The notes: a model not told the origin generated them from the sequence alone. Counted from the stretch's first letter, positions 8,240 through 15,236 are shown. The stretch: DNA of 18,260 bases from Chlorobiota bacterium (GCA_030619415.1 JAUXBM010000006.1:1-18260); one strand, 5' to 3'. Made by a program: numbers and translations.

Positions 8240-10006
8240 ATGAATAGCAATAAACACATCATGGATTTTCGTATTGTTCAACCATTAAAACTCATTAAAC
8301 CAGCAATATTGGTACTGGCGATCTTAATTTTATCGACATCAGCATTCAGCCAGGTTGAACAACCAAACATTAATCACAACGAGCAAGTGACCATCATTGG
8401 CACCTACGATCCTTCGATTAATGAGGCATTTAAAATTGGCAGCAGGCCCGGGACTCCGGCATTAAGTTTCACTAAAAGCAATTTCAGGTATGAACCCCTC
8501 GAAACAAGGCAACCGGCTGCGATTAAACTGCAGGCCATCAAGCCGGCAACAATCAGGGCAGATAAAAGGACCAAATCTTACCAAAATACACTGCGTGCAG
8601 GAATTGGCAGCTGGATGACCCCCTATTTTGATTTCAACCATGGAAGCAGCAAAAAGAATGACCGGCAACTGAATGTGAGGATCTACCACCTGTCGTCATT
8701 TAGAAATATCCCCGATTATTCGCCAAGTCCTTTTTCAAATTCGCTCGCAAAGATCCATTACGATAAATTCTCAAAAAATCACATTTTCTCGATTGGAGCA
8801 GGATACCAGCTAAACACGAACAGATATTATGGTTTTAAACTGGATGATTATGACGATATAAATATTGACGAAGGCAAACTGAAGCAAATGTTCAACCTTG
8901 TGAAGGCCAACTTTGGGCTTAAAAGCAACTTTAAGAAGGACGATAAGCTTCACCATATTTTCGATATTTCGGGTTACTACTATTTTGATAAATACAATTC
9001 GTCCGAAACAAATGCCCGGTTTACATTTGACTTGTATAAAGCATTCAGGGTAACCAAACATTTAAACTTCCAAAACCTTGGGATTGATGGTCGGTTTGAA
9101 TATTTTGGCAACAAAGATACGATCAGGAATACGAGCGATATTCTTGTTGAGGCAGAACCTTATTTTAAAGCCCGCTATAATATTATTGGATTTAAAGTTG
9201 GTTTGAAATTCGCCTATTTAATGGCTGACCAAAACACATTCGCCTTCAATCCAATCCTGGATATATTTGTAAATGTTTTACCAGAATCGTTGACCATTTA
9301 CGCCGGGCTTGATGGTGGTTTGGAAAAAAACAGTTTTCTGCAGCTCACTACCTTAAATCCATGGTTCTCTGGCATGTATGATATCTATCTTCATGATTCT
9401 ACTTTTAAATGGCAAAATAACCGTTTCAGGGCGTATGCAGGCTTACGTGGTAATATCGCTAAACAACTTGGTTTTAATGTTGAAGCAGGTTGGTTGCTGT
9501 TTAAAGATATGGTGTATTATGTCAATACAACCGATTCGAAAATATGGCCTGTGACGGGACCGTTCAATAAATTTACTGTAGTGTATGATGACGGTAACTT
9601 ATTCACTGTTTCGGGCGAATTGACATATACATTGGGTGATGTGGCTAAAATATGGCTTAATGGCGAATACAACATCTACTCACTTGACTCGCTTTCGCAG
9701 GCTTATCATAAACCCATTTCAAAGTTTGGGATTGGCGGTTCGTACCTTATGAATAAGAAAGTGAATATTCGTTTGGAAGTATTGGGCTATGGTGACAGGT
9801 ATGCCGTGGAAAGGGAGATGCTGGCTTCGGAGGATATCATTCTGGAGGGATTTTTTGATATCAACCTTGGGCTTGAATATTACATCAGTGAGAATTTTTC
9901 TGTTTTCCTGACAGGGACAAATCTATTGAACAACAACTACCAGCGGTTTTACAACTACCCGGTTCAGGGACTGCAAATAATGGGTGGAATTGGGCTCAGG
10001 TTTTAA
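8240..10006 (+). CDS. Outer-membrane beta-barrel protein without an evident plug domain (588 aa)
   Basis: An N-terminal signal peptide ends near SAFSQ (about residue 38 from this start). Met8 (8261) is an alternative start that gives a more usual signal length; the AAGGA at 8233-8237 lies only 2 bp from the first ATG and does not decide the question. After a segment with VTIIGTYDPSINEAFKIG, alternating hydrophobic/polar strands rich in aromatics run from about residue 110 to the end. The chain finishes in GLRF with a terminal Phe, a typical outer-membrane barrel signal. The end (FLTGTNLLNNNYQRFYNYP) resembles TonB-dependent receptor barrels, but no separate plug domain is visible. It is probably co-transcribed with the TPR gene 10 bp upstream. 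It converges on the 7TM-HD gene with 6 bp between stop codons. Transport substrate unknown. Confidence 0.82.
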   Translation: MNSNKHIMDFRIVQPLKLIKPAILVLAILILSTSAFSQVEQPNINHNEQVTIIGTYDPSINEAFKIGSRPGTPALSFTKSNFRYEPLETRQPAAIKLQAIKPATIRADKRTKSYQNTLRAGIGSWMTPYFDFNHGSSKKNDRQLNVRIYHLSSFRNIPDYSPSPFSNSLAKIHYDKFSKNHIFSIGAGYQLNTNRYYGFKLDDYDDINIDEGKLKQMFNLVKANFGLKSNFKKDDKLHHIFDISGYYYFDKYNSSETNARFTFDLYKAFRVTKHLNFQNLGIDGRFEYFGNKDTIRNTSDILVEAEPYFKARYNIIGFKVGLKFAYLMADQNTFAFNPILDIFVNVLPESLTIYAGLDGGLEKNSFLQLTTLNPWFSGMYDIYLHDSTFKWQNNRFRAYAGLRGNIAKQLGFNVEAGWLLFKDMVYYVNTTDSKIWPVTGPFNKFTVVYDDGNLFTVSGELTYTLGDVAKIWLNGEYNIYSLDSLSQAYHKPISKFGIGGSYLMNKKVNIRLEVLGYGDRYAVEREMLASEDIILEGFFDINLGLEYYISENFSVFLTGTNLLNNNYQRFYNYPVQGLQIMGGIGLRF

Positions 10007-10012
10007 TACTGA

Positions 10013-12079
10013 TTAATCAGGATAAGCGATCCGCACATGGTGGATGTTTAACATCTTTTTCTTCAACACTTTTCTTACCGTGTTGATCTCCTTCATCGTA
10101 ATATCGGCATTGATAAACTGATTGTCTTTCATTTGACCATCAATAATATTATCGACCAGGTCGTTGATTTTTTGCTCATCAGGTTCTGCAATACTTCTCG
10201 AAGCGGCTTCTACAGAATCCGCCATCATAACGACTGCCGTTTCACGAGAAAATGGAATGGGCCCATGGTAGGTAAATTCTGATTGATCGACCTCCATCCC
10301 GGGGTTTACCTTCTTCTCCAGCCGATAGAAATATTCCACCCGTCTGTCGCCATGGTGCGTTCTGATAAAATCAATGATTTGTTCAGGTAGTCTGGCTTTC
10401 CTGGCCATCTCAATACCATTGAGCACATGTCCGATAATTATGCGGGCACTTTCCTCGTAAGTCAGCTCATCATGAGGATTATAACCGGAAATCTGGTTTT
10501 CAACAAAATAAAGAGGGCTTTCCATTTTACCTATATCATGATACAGTGCACCTGTCCGGGCCAGCAGGGCATCGCCACCTATCTCGTAAAGTGCCTCTGA
10601 AGCCAGGTTTGAAACCTGTATGGAATGTTGAAAAGTCCCAGGCGCTTTTATAGCAAGATCCCTAAGTAGCGGATTGTTGGTGTTTGACAATTCGAGGAGC
10701 GACAAATGTGTAAGTACACCAAATACTTTTTCGTAGATGAAAATTATCGGAAATGCTAATAACAGTAACACCGAACTCCCGCCCAAATTGGATGCAAGAT
10801 TGGTGGAAAAGTTGTCGAGCGAACCTTCCTGAACAAGCAACATACTAACATAAACTACCATGTAGGTTATAAAAACCAGGATGGTTGCCCTGAAAAGATC
10901 GGCACGCTTCGACAGGGTCCTCACGGTGAAAATAGCAATCAATCCAGCTGTAAACTGAGTATAGAAAAATATGAAACTGTTGGGAGCATAAAACCCAATG
11001 ATCATTACAGTTATTAAATGTACAATGATCGCAATACCAGAATCCATAAAAGCGACAATAATTATTGGTAAAATGGCAAATGGAATCATCCATATCCATT
11101 GGGGATAGTGCTCTAAAATATAGTGAGTTACTACTATTAATACAACCTGAGTGAGAAGTAAAAGAATTATGTTTTTGAGTCCATCATAATACTGTTTTTT
11201 ATACAAGAGAATATACAAAAACTGAACGACAAAAAGCAGTGTAATCAACAATACCATGCCCCCAATAATTATTTGACGGGCATCAGAGGAGCCCAATTCC
11301 TGTTCGTAGTCGGTCTTTAAGGAGGTGAGTATCTGGTATTTTTCTGCAGAGACAACTTCTCCGGTCGAGATAACCAATTCGTCTTTTTGAATGAGACCTC
11401 TTGTTGGCGAAATCTGACTAAGAATCACCTCCCACTCCACTCTGCTGATGTCTTCATCATAGTAAATATTTTGCACCAGGGCTTGCGAGATGATGTTTTG
11501 CAGGAACACACTGTCTTCAACATTTAAATTGCTGATTGCCTTCCGGGCAATATCGTTGGCACTCCTTATATCGAGATAGTTGGATACAGGAACCTCTGAT
11601 ACTTCGTTGCCCTGAATGAGCCTGATCCTTGATGCTGAAGATTGACCATCCAAAACTGCATCGTACCGAATGATACCTGTTCCTTCAATCTTGTTATAAA
11701 GTTTTTGAAGGAATTGAATGTACTTAATGGAATCTTCCGATCTCCCGTCGCCAAGGGTAATGGCCCATCTTTCACCAAAAGTAAAGTCCAAATTTGCTGC
11801 TCCAGTCTCAGTTACATCGTCAAGACGTTTAAAATATGGCTTAAAATTGCTAAGTATCTGTTCTCTTTCTTCACTAAGTTGTTTCTCGGTTTTGATGATG
11901 GCAAAATCAAACGGAGCAAACAGGTCAGCGTGTTTCCAGGGAGAACCCAATTGGAACTCAAACCTAAAAATACTTTCTTTAGGACTCACCCAAACAACAA
12001 TTACAATAGCAATAATAAATAGTATTACTTTTAATATCTCGTAATAATTGCGTTGCAGGTTCGAATAGACGGATCTCAT
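10013..12079 (-). CDS. pgpH: 7TM-HD family HDIG-domain protein, PgpH-like cyclic-di-AMP phosphodiesterase
   Basis: With the start at 12079 the protein has 688 residues. Order of parts: one N-terminal membrane segment (ILKVILFIIAIVIVVWV), a large extracytoplasmic domain to about residue 255 of the 7TMR-HDED type, a block of hydrophobic helices (about 260-460), then a cytoplasmic HD domain. HD features are His485 (FQHSIQ), His514-Asp515 in YHDIGK and a later HTHHGD metal-binding segment. PgpH of Listeria, with this architecture, hydrolyses c-di-AMP to pApA; the same role is inferred here. An ATG 62 codons further upstream would place the start inside the divergent gene and add residues with no signal character. 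The perfect TACTTTTG promoter element just upstream of 12079 supports the shorter form. The divergent neighbour is a cell-wall peptidase, which fits the known link between c-di-AMP and envelope homeostasis. Confidence 0.88.
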   Translation of the reverse strand: MRSVYSNLQRNYYEILKVILFIIAIVIVVWVSPKESIFRFEFQLGSPWKHADLFAPFDFAIIKTEKQLSEEREQILSNFKPYFKRLDDVTETGAANLDFTFGERWAITLGDGRSEDSIKYIQFLQKLYNKIEGTGIIRYDAVLDGQSSASRIRLIQGNEVSEVPVSNYLDIRSANDIARKAISNLNVEDSVFLQNIISQALVQNIYYDEDISRVEWEVILSQISPTRGLIQKDELVISTGEVVSAEKYQILTSLKTDYEQELGSSDARQIIIGGMVLLITLLFVVQFLYILLYKKQYYDGLKNIILLLLTQVVLIVVTHYILEHYPQWIWMIPFAILPIIIVAFMDSGIAIIVHLITVMIIGFYAPNSFIFFYTQFTAGLIAIFTVRTLSKRADLFRATILVFITYMVVYVSMLLVQEGSLDNFSTNLASNLGGSSVLLLLAFPIIFIYEKVFGVLTHLSLLELSNTNNPLLRDLAIKAPGTFQHSIQVSNLASEALYEIGGDALLARTGALYHDIGKMESPLYFVENQISGYNPHDELTYEESARIIIGHVLNGIEMARKARLPEQIIDFIRTHHGDRRVEYFYRLEKKVNPGMEVDQSEFTYHGPIPFSRETAVVMMADSVEAASRSIAEPDEQKINDLVDNIIDGQMKDNQFINADITMKEINTVRKVLKKKMLNIHHVRIAYPD

Positions 12080-12098
12080 TTTGGTGAAGTTTGCCGAA

Positions 12099-12106
12099 CA
12101 AAAGTA
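12099..12106 (-). promoter_or_regulatory. Promoter -7 element for the 7TM-HD gene
   Basis: On the minus strand this reads TACTTTTG, a perfect TAnnTTTG match, ending 19 bp before the start codon at 12079. It supports that start over an upstream in-frame ATG at 12265. No clear TTTG -33 element is seen. Confidence 0.6.
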
Positions 12107-12187
12107 GTTAAAAGGATAAATAGTTTTTAAGACAATGGTAACCACCATGAAAGTAAAGTGCATTTTTAATAAATAACAGGACATTAG

Positions 12188-12988
12188 ATGGAGTACGGTA
12201 TTTGTGGTCAGGCAGTTGTTCCGGTGAGGATTCAACCGGACGGTCATCAGGAAATGGTTAACCAATTGCTTTTTGGAGATCTGGTAATAATTAAAGGAAG
12301 CGTCAAAGAATGGGTGTTAATCGAAACTTTCGATGATCAGTATGAAGGTTGGATCGATAATAGCCAGATCATCTTGATTGACAAAGACCAGTTTAACGAA
12401 TTAATCGCAAACGCTCGTCACTATTCCCTCGAATTGGCGAGCGACCTCAAATCAGATGACGGAAGCGCCAAAGTAATGCTGACGCTTGGAGCCCGTTTAC
12501 CTCATTTTCGTGATGATCGTTTTGCTTTGAACGACAATACCTATTTATTTACCGGAGAGGTCCAGCACACCGCCGAAAAACCTGAAAACGACCGATTACT
12601 GGATATTGCCCGCAAATATCTTGAGGCACCTTATTTATGGGGAGGACGTTCTCCATTTGGCATTGATTGCTCAGGATTTGTACAGATTGTCTTCAGGATG
12701 TGCGGATTGCACCTTCCTCGTGATTCATCTCAGCAAGTTGAAGAAGGTGAAACCGTTAATTTTATAAACGAAGCAATGGCAGGCGACCTTGCATTTTTTG
12801 GAAATGAAGAGGGTGATATAATTCATGTGGGTATTTTACTCAATAACCAATCGATCATTCACGCCTCGGGAAAAGTCAGGATCGATAAAATAGATCACCA
12901 GGGTATATTCAATTCAGAAATTAATAAATACTCTCATCAGCTTAGAGTAATTAAACGAATTAGTAATACCAAATTAACCCCAAAATGA
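12188..12988 (+). CDS. SH3-domain NlpC/P60 cysteine peptidase (YkfC-like, probably cytoplasmic)
   Basis: The 266-residue protein has N-terminal bacterial SH3-type segments (about residues 5-120) and a C-terminal NlpC/P60 domain. Visible catalytic residues are Cys161 in GIDCSGF, His213 in IIHVGI and His225 in IIHASGK, a complete triad. The SH3 plus NlpC/P60 layout without a signal peptide resembles YkfC-type gamma-D-glutamyl-L-diamino-acid endopeptidases, which cleave muropeptides during murein recycling; the substrate is inferred. An in-frame TAG directly before the ATG (12185-12187) and an AGGA 6 bp upstream (12178-12181) fix the start. It is divergent from the 7TM-HD gene. The last seven codons and the TGA stop lie inside a palindromic repeat (from 12966), so insertion of that element has probably rewritten the C-terminus. 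Confidence 0.88.
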   Translation: MEYGICGQAVVPVRIQPDGHQEMVNQLLFGDLVIIKGSVKEWVLIETFDDQYEGWIDNSQIILIDKDQFNELIANARHYSLELASDLKSDDGSAKVMLTLGARLPHFRDDRFALNDNTYLFTGEVQHTAEKPENDRLLDIARKYLEAPYLWGGRSPFGIDCSGFVQIVFRMCGLHLPRDSSQQVEEGETVNFINEAMAGDLAFFGNEEGDIIHVGILLNNQSIIHASGKVRIDKIDHQGIFNSEINKYSHQLRVIKRISNTKLTPK

Positions 12989-13126
12989 CGCATATAAATC
13001 GTTTATTTTCCACTGTATTGGCGTTAAAAAAATGTTCCGTAGCACTGCTATGCAAAAATATTTTGCCTAAATACAGCGAAAAATATTCCAATTTCTTTAT
13101 ACATCATTTTGGGATCAAATTGGCAT
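12966..13126. repeat. ~160-bp palindromic (MITE-like) element, copy 1
   Basis: The arms start ATACCAAATTAACCCCAAAA on the left and, on the opposite strand, ATGCCAATTTGATCCCAAAA on the right. They stay complementary with mismatches almost to the centre (around CCGTAGCACTGCTATG, 13037-13052). Features shared with the copy at 15078-15236 are the ATACCAA ends, CCAAAATG, TTTTCC..ACT in the left arm, its partner AGCGAAAAA in the right arm, and the CCGT...ATGCAA centre. It has no coding capacity of its own. The left end runs into the NlpC/P60 gene and supplies its stop codon. Confidence 0.8.
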
Positions 13127-13163
13127 AACTGACATTTTTGCAATCTTTTTAGCAACATCCCCT

Positions 13164-13225
13164 TTAAACCCGGAATATGCAACAGAAAATCTATTATGAA
13201 GTTCTATTACATAATCCGGGTTAAA
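13164..13225. repeat. Inverted repeat in the leader region of the thioredoxin-like gene
   Basis: Left arm TTAAACCCGGAATATGCAA (13164-13182) pairs with right arm TTACATAATCCGGGTTAAA (13207-13225) at 16 of 19 positions, with a 24-nt loop. No T-tract follows. The rest of the gap (13127-13163 and 13226-13321) is AT-rich and contains no convincing gene; no good promoter consensus could be picked out. Confidence 0.6.
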
Positions 13226-13321
13226 CGTCCTTTTTAGTTCATTTTTAATTTATATCGCTTAAGTATCACCTTTTGGCACAATTTCTGATGAGGCATTCTT
13301 TTAAATTTTAAAACAAATAAA

Positions 13322-13666
13322 ATGATCTTACAAACGAGTCTGAAACATATCGCCGATGCAGAAGCGCATAGCGAAGTTTTAAAAAACAATGAAAACGTAA
13401 TGGTATGCTGCGGCAGAATGGGACCGATGTGTTTGCCTGTTTACGACATCATGGAAGAATTACAGGAAGAATTCCCACAAGTTGAGTTTAGGGATATGCT
13501 TTTCGACAACCCACATGCAGCAGTAATTCGCAATTTACCTGAAGCAAGAAGCTTTATGGGATTGCCATTCACTGTCTATTATAAAAATGGCAAAGTAGTT
13601 GAGGCCACAAGCAGTATTCAAAGCAAAGAACAAATTACAGAGATATTAAACAGGGAATTAAATTAA
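13322..13666 (+). CDS. Thioredoxin-fold protein with non-canonical active site
   Basis: The 114-residue length fits a single thioredoxin domain. The region where thioredoxins carry WCGPC reads VMVCCGRMGPMCLPV, with Cys29, Cys30 and Cys37 and no CxxC. The cis-Pro region is clear (FMGLPFTVYYKNGKVV, equivalent to the IPT...NG element of thioredoxins), so the fold assignment is good. No signal peptide, so it is cytoplasmic. It lies 80 bp upstream of a thioredoxin reductase gene, its probable electron donor. I recall similar CCGRMGPMC proteins next to trxB in other Bacteroidota and anaerobes, but their biochemical role is not known to me. Redox chemistry would need a Cys30-Cys37 or Cys29-Cys37 disulfide, or a mono-thiol mechanism; this is inference. 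The start has no Shine-Dalgarno. Confidence 0.85.
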   Translation: MILQTSLKHIADAEAHSEVLKNNENVMVCCGRMGPMCLPVYDIMEELQEEFPQVEFRDMLFDNPHAAVIRNLPEARSFMGLPFTVYYKNGKVVEATSSIQSKEQITEILNRELN

Positions 13667-13684
13667 GAAATCTCAGTTTTATTG

Positions 13685-13740
13685 CCTGACAAATTTTCTC
13701 AAAATGTACCTGACAGGAAAACTTGTCAGGTATTATTTTT
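13685..13740 (+). terminator. Hairpin plus T-tract between thioredoxin-like gene and trxB (attenuator candidate)
   Basis: TACCTGACA (13707-13715) and TGTCAGGTA (13724-13732) form a perfect 9-bp stem with an 8-nt loop, followed by TTATTTTT: a rho-independent-like terminator placed 7 bp before the trxB start. The same right arm can instead pair with CCTGACAAATTTTC (13685-13698) against GAAAACTTGTCAGG (13717-13730), 13 of 14 positions. The two folds exclude each other, as in attenuators. Regulation is inference. Confidence 0.5.
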
Positions 13741-13746
13741 AGAATT

Positions 13747-14685
13747 ATGGAACAAAAACATTACGACGTTATAATAATTGGTGGCGGGCCTGCCGGTTTA
13801 ACCGCTGGAATATATCTTGCCCGGGCAAAAGCAAAAACCCTGATTCTCGATACCGGTATAATTGGTGGACAAATGGTACTCACCCATCAGATTGCAAATT
13901 ATCCGGGTATTGAAAGTACAAGTGGATACCAGTTATCAACCACCATGAAAAAACAGGCCAAATCTTTTGGATGTGATATAAAATCAAATATTAACATCAC
14001 AGGCCTCGAAATAGAATATCAAGCGAAAGCGATCACTGTAAACGACAATCAAGTATATACAGCCCCGGCTGTTATTTTAGCAACAGGCGGCCGTTCGAGA
14101 ATGTTAAATATTCCCGGCGAAACTGAATTTAAAGGAAGGGGTATTTCTTATTGCGCAACCTGCGATGGCGATTTTTTTCAGGACAAAGAGATTATTGTCG
14201 TGGGAGGAGGGAATTCAGCACTTGAAGAGGCTGTTTCATTAACCAGGTATGCCAGCAAGGTTACCATCCTCCACGAGTTTGACCGCTTCCAGGCTTTTCA
14301 ACACGCCATAAAAGAAGCCAAAGAAAACCCAAAAATTGATTTCATCATGGAATCGCACATCACTGCTTTCCAGGGTGGCGAAAAACTTGAGAAAGTAACT
14401 TATAAAAACCTGAAAACAGGTGTTGTCTCCGAAAAAAACATTGATGGTGTTTTCATCCTGATCGGGTATGTACCCAATACCGAAATGCTGAAAGATACTG
14501 CCGTTAAACTGACGCCCAGAAATGAAATTATTGCCGGGGAGGACCTTCAGACCAACCTGGCAGGTGTATTTGCTGCCGGCGACTCCAGGGAAAAACGTTA
14601 CAGGCAGGTAACCACAGCCGTGGCAGACGGTACCATAGCTGCACTGTCAGCGTTGGAATTCCTGCACAACTTAAAATCAAAATAA
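13747..14685 (+). CDS. trxB: Thioredoxin reductase-like flavoprotein with altered NADPH motif
   Basis: The 312-residue protein, near the usual TrxR length, has an N-terminal FAD motif (IIIGGGPAG, residues 9-17), the redox-active CATC (Cys136, Cys139), the second nucleotide motif VVGGGNSALEEA, and the C-terminal FAD-binding GVFAAGD. It would reduce a thioredoxin, presumably the adjacent atypical one. Where NADPH-dependent enzymes have HRRDxFRA, this one has HEFDRFQA, so the arginines that hold the 2'-phosphate of NADPH are missing; NADH or another donor is plausible. The start at 13747 is preferred because the fold begins there (MEQKHYDVII); an in-frame ATG at 13723 would lie inside the loop/right arm of the terminator-like hairpin. 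A dispersed-type inverted repeat follows 33 bp after the stop. Confidence 0.92.
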   Translation: MEQKHYDVIIIGGGPAGLTAGIYLARAKAKTLILDTGIIGGQMVLTHQIANYPGIESTSGYQLSTTMKKQAKSFGCDIKSNINITGLEIEYQAKAITVNDNQVYTAPAVILATGGRSRMLNIPGETEFKGRGISYCATCDGDFFQDKEIIVVGGGNSALEEAVSLTRYASKVTILHEFDRFQAFQHAIKEAKENPKIDFIMESHITAFQGGEKLEKVTYKNLKTGVVSEKNIDGVFILIGYVPNTEMLKDTAVKLTPRNEIIAGEDLQTNLAGVFAAGDSREKRYRQVTTAVADGTIAALSALEFLHNLKSK

Positions 14686-14718
14686 CACCTTCCGAGACCT
14701 TTTTAAAACACGCTATTT

Positions 14719-14798
14719 TGTCCTCCTGAACGCAGTGAAGGATCTTTACATAGCTGAATTTCAAAACGTAAGGATTCTTCACTGCGTTCAGAAAGACA
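14719..14798. repeat. Inverted repeat of a dispersed type downstream of trxB
   Basis: Left arm 14719-14749 (core CTGAACGCAGTGAAGGATCT) and right arm 14768-14798 (core CTTCACTGCGTTCAG) are reverse complements at 27 of 31 positions, with an 18-nt spacer. From memory, CTGAACGCAGTGAAGRATCT-type repeats are scattered in many Bacteroidota genomes. It could also stabilise or terminate the trxB transcript; no T-tract is present. Confidence 0.75.
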
Positions 14799-14859
14799 GT
14801 ATAAAGGGGTTTGGCAATGCATTCCCACCATCAAATAAGGCAGGTTTTTAAATTAAAAT

Positions 14860-15035
14860 AATTGGGGTATGCACATGTCACATACACTTAATAGATTTAT
14901 ATTCAGTAGGTTCATGAAAATACTTTGTTCAATTAACCTTTGAAAGAGTAATTTCCTGCTATTAGATTTTTAAGAATTCTCATAACCCCTGAAAATACTA
15001 TGTTTTTTAATATGTGTTAAGTGCATACCCCAATT
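14860..15035. mobile_element. 176-bp MITE-like element
   Basis: Perfect 15-bp terminal inverted repeats AATTGGGGTATGCAC (14860-14874) and GTGCATACCCCAATT (15021-15035) enclose AT-rich DNA without a gene. Subterminal CACATA/TATGTG adds further symmetry. Direct repeats AAAAT flank it (14855-14859 and 15036-15040); read another way, AATTAAAATAA occurs at both ends (14851-14861, 15032-15042). This fits a non-autonomous insertion element; no transposase is present in the window. Confidence 0.6.
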
Positions 15036-15077
15036 AAAATAAATACGCGCCGCATTTTCTTCGTAGCAGGGGATGTT

Positions 15078-15236
15078 ATACCAATTAATCACCAAAATGC
15101 GCCATTCAATCTTTATCTTTTCCCACTTAGATTCTTTGAAGAATTCTACCGTCCGTACGGATGCAAGAATTTTTGCAAATCGCCAAGCGAAAAAATATTT
15201 TGATTTAAAAGGCGCATTCTGATAACTATTTGGTAT
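15078..15236. repeat. ~160-bp palindromic (MITE-like) element, copy 2
   Basis: The left end ATACCAATTAATCACCAAAA and, on the opposite strand, the right end ATACCAAATAGTTATCAGAA pair at 21 of the first 26 positions (through TGCGCC). Complementarity continues inward to a centre at ATCCGTACGGAT-like sequence (about 15151-15163). Length, ends, the TTTTCCCACT/AGCGAAAAA arm segments and the central hairpin match the copy at 12966-13126. A short forward frame running across it is not a gene. Confidence 0.78.

Noticed and set aside
10009..10020. 12-bp palindrome CTGATTAATCAG between the two convergent stop codons as a bidirectional terminator
   Set aside because: It is short and AT-rich, has no T-tracts on either side, and partly overlaps coding sequence; chance symmetry is likely.
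11642..12044. Plus-strand open frames inside the 7TM-HD gene
   Set aside because: Antisense to a conserved extracytoplasmic domain; no promoter and no family resemblance, so they are reading-frame shadows.
14528..14782. Minus-strand 84-codon frame overlapping the end of trxB
   Set aside because: It starts in a dispersed-type repeat and is antisense to the conserved C-terminal part of trxB.
15021..15203. Plus-strand 60-codon open frame between trxB and the TonB receptor
   Set aside because: It starts inside one repeat element's terminal repeat and runs through another palindromic element; no protein-like features.
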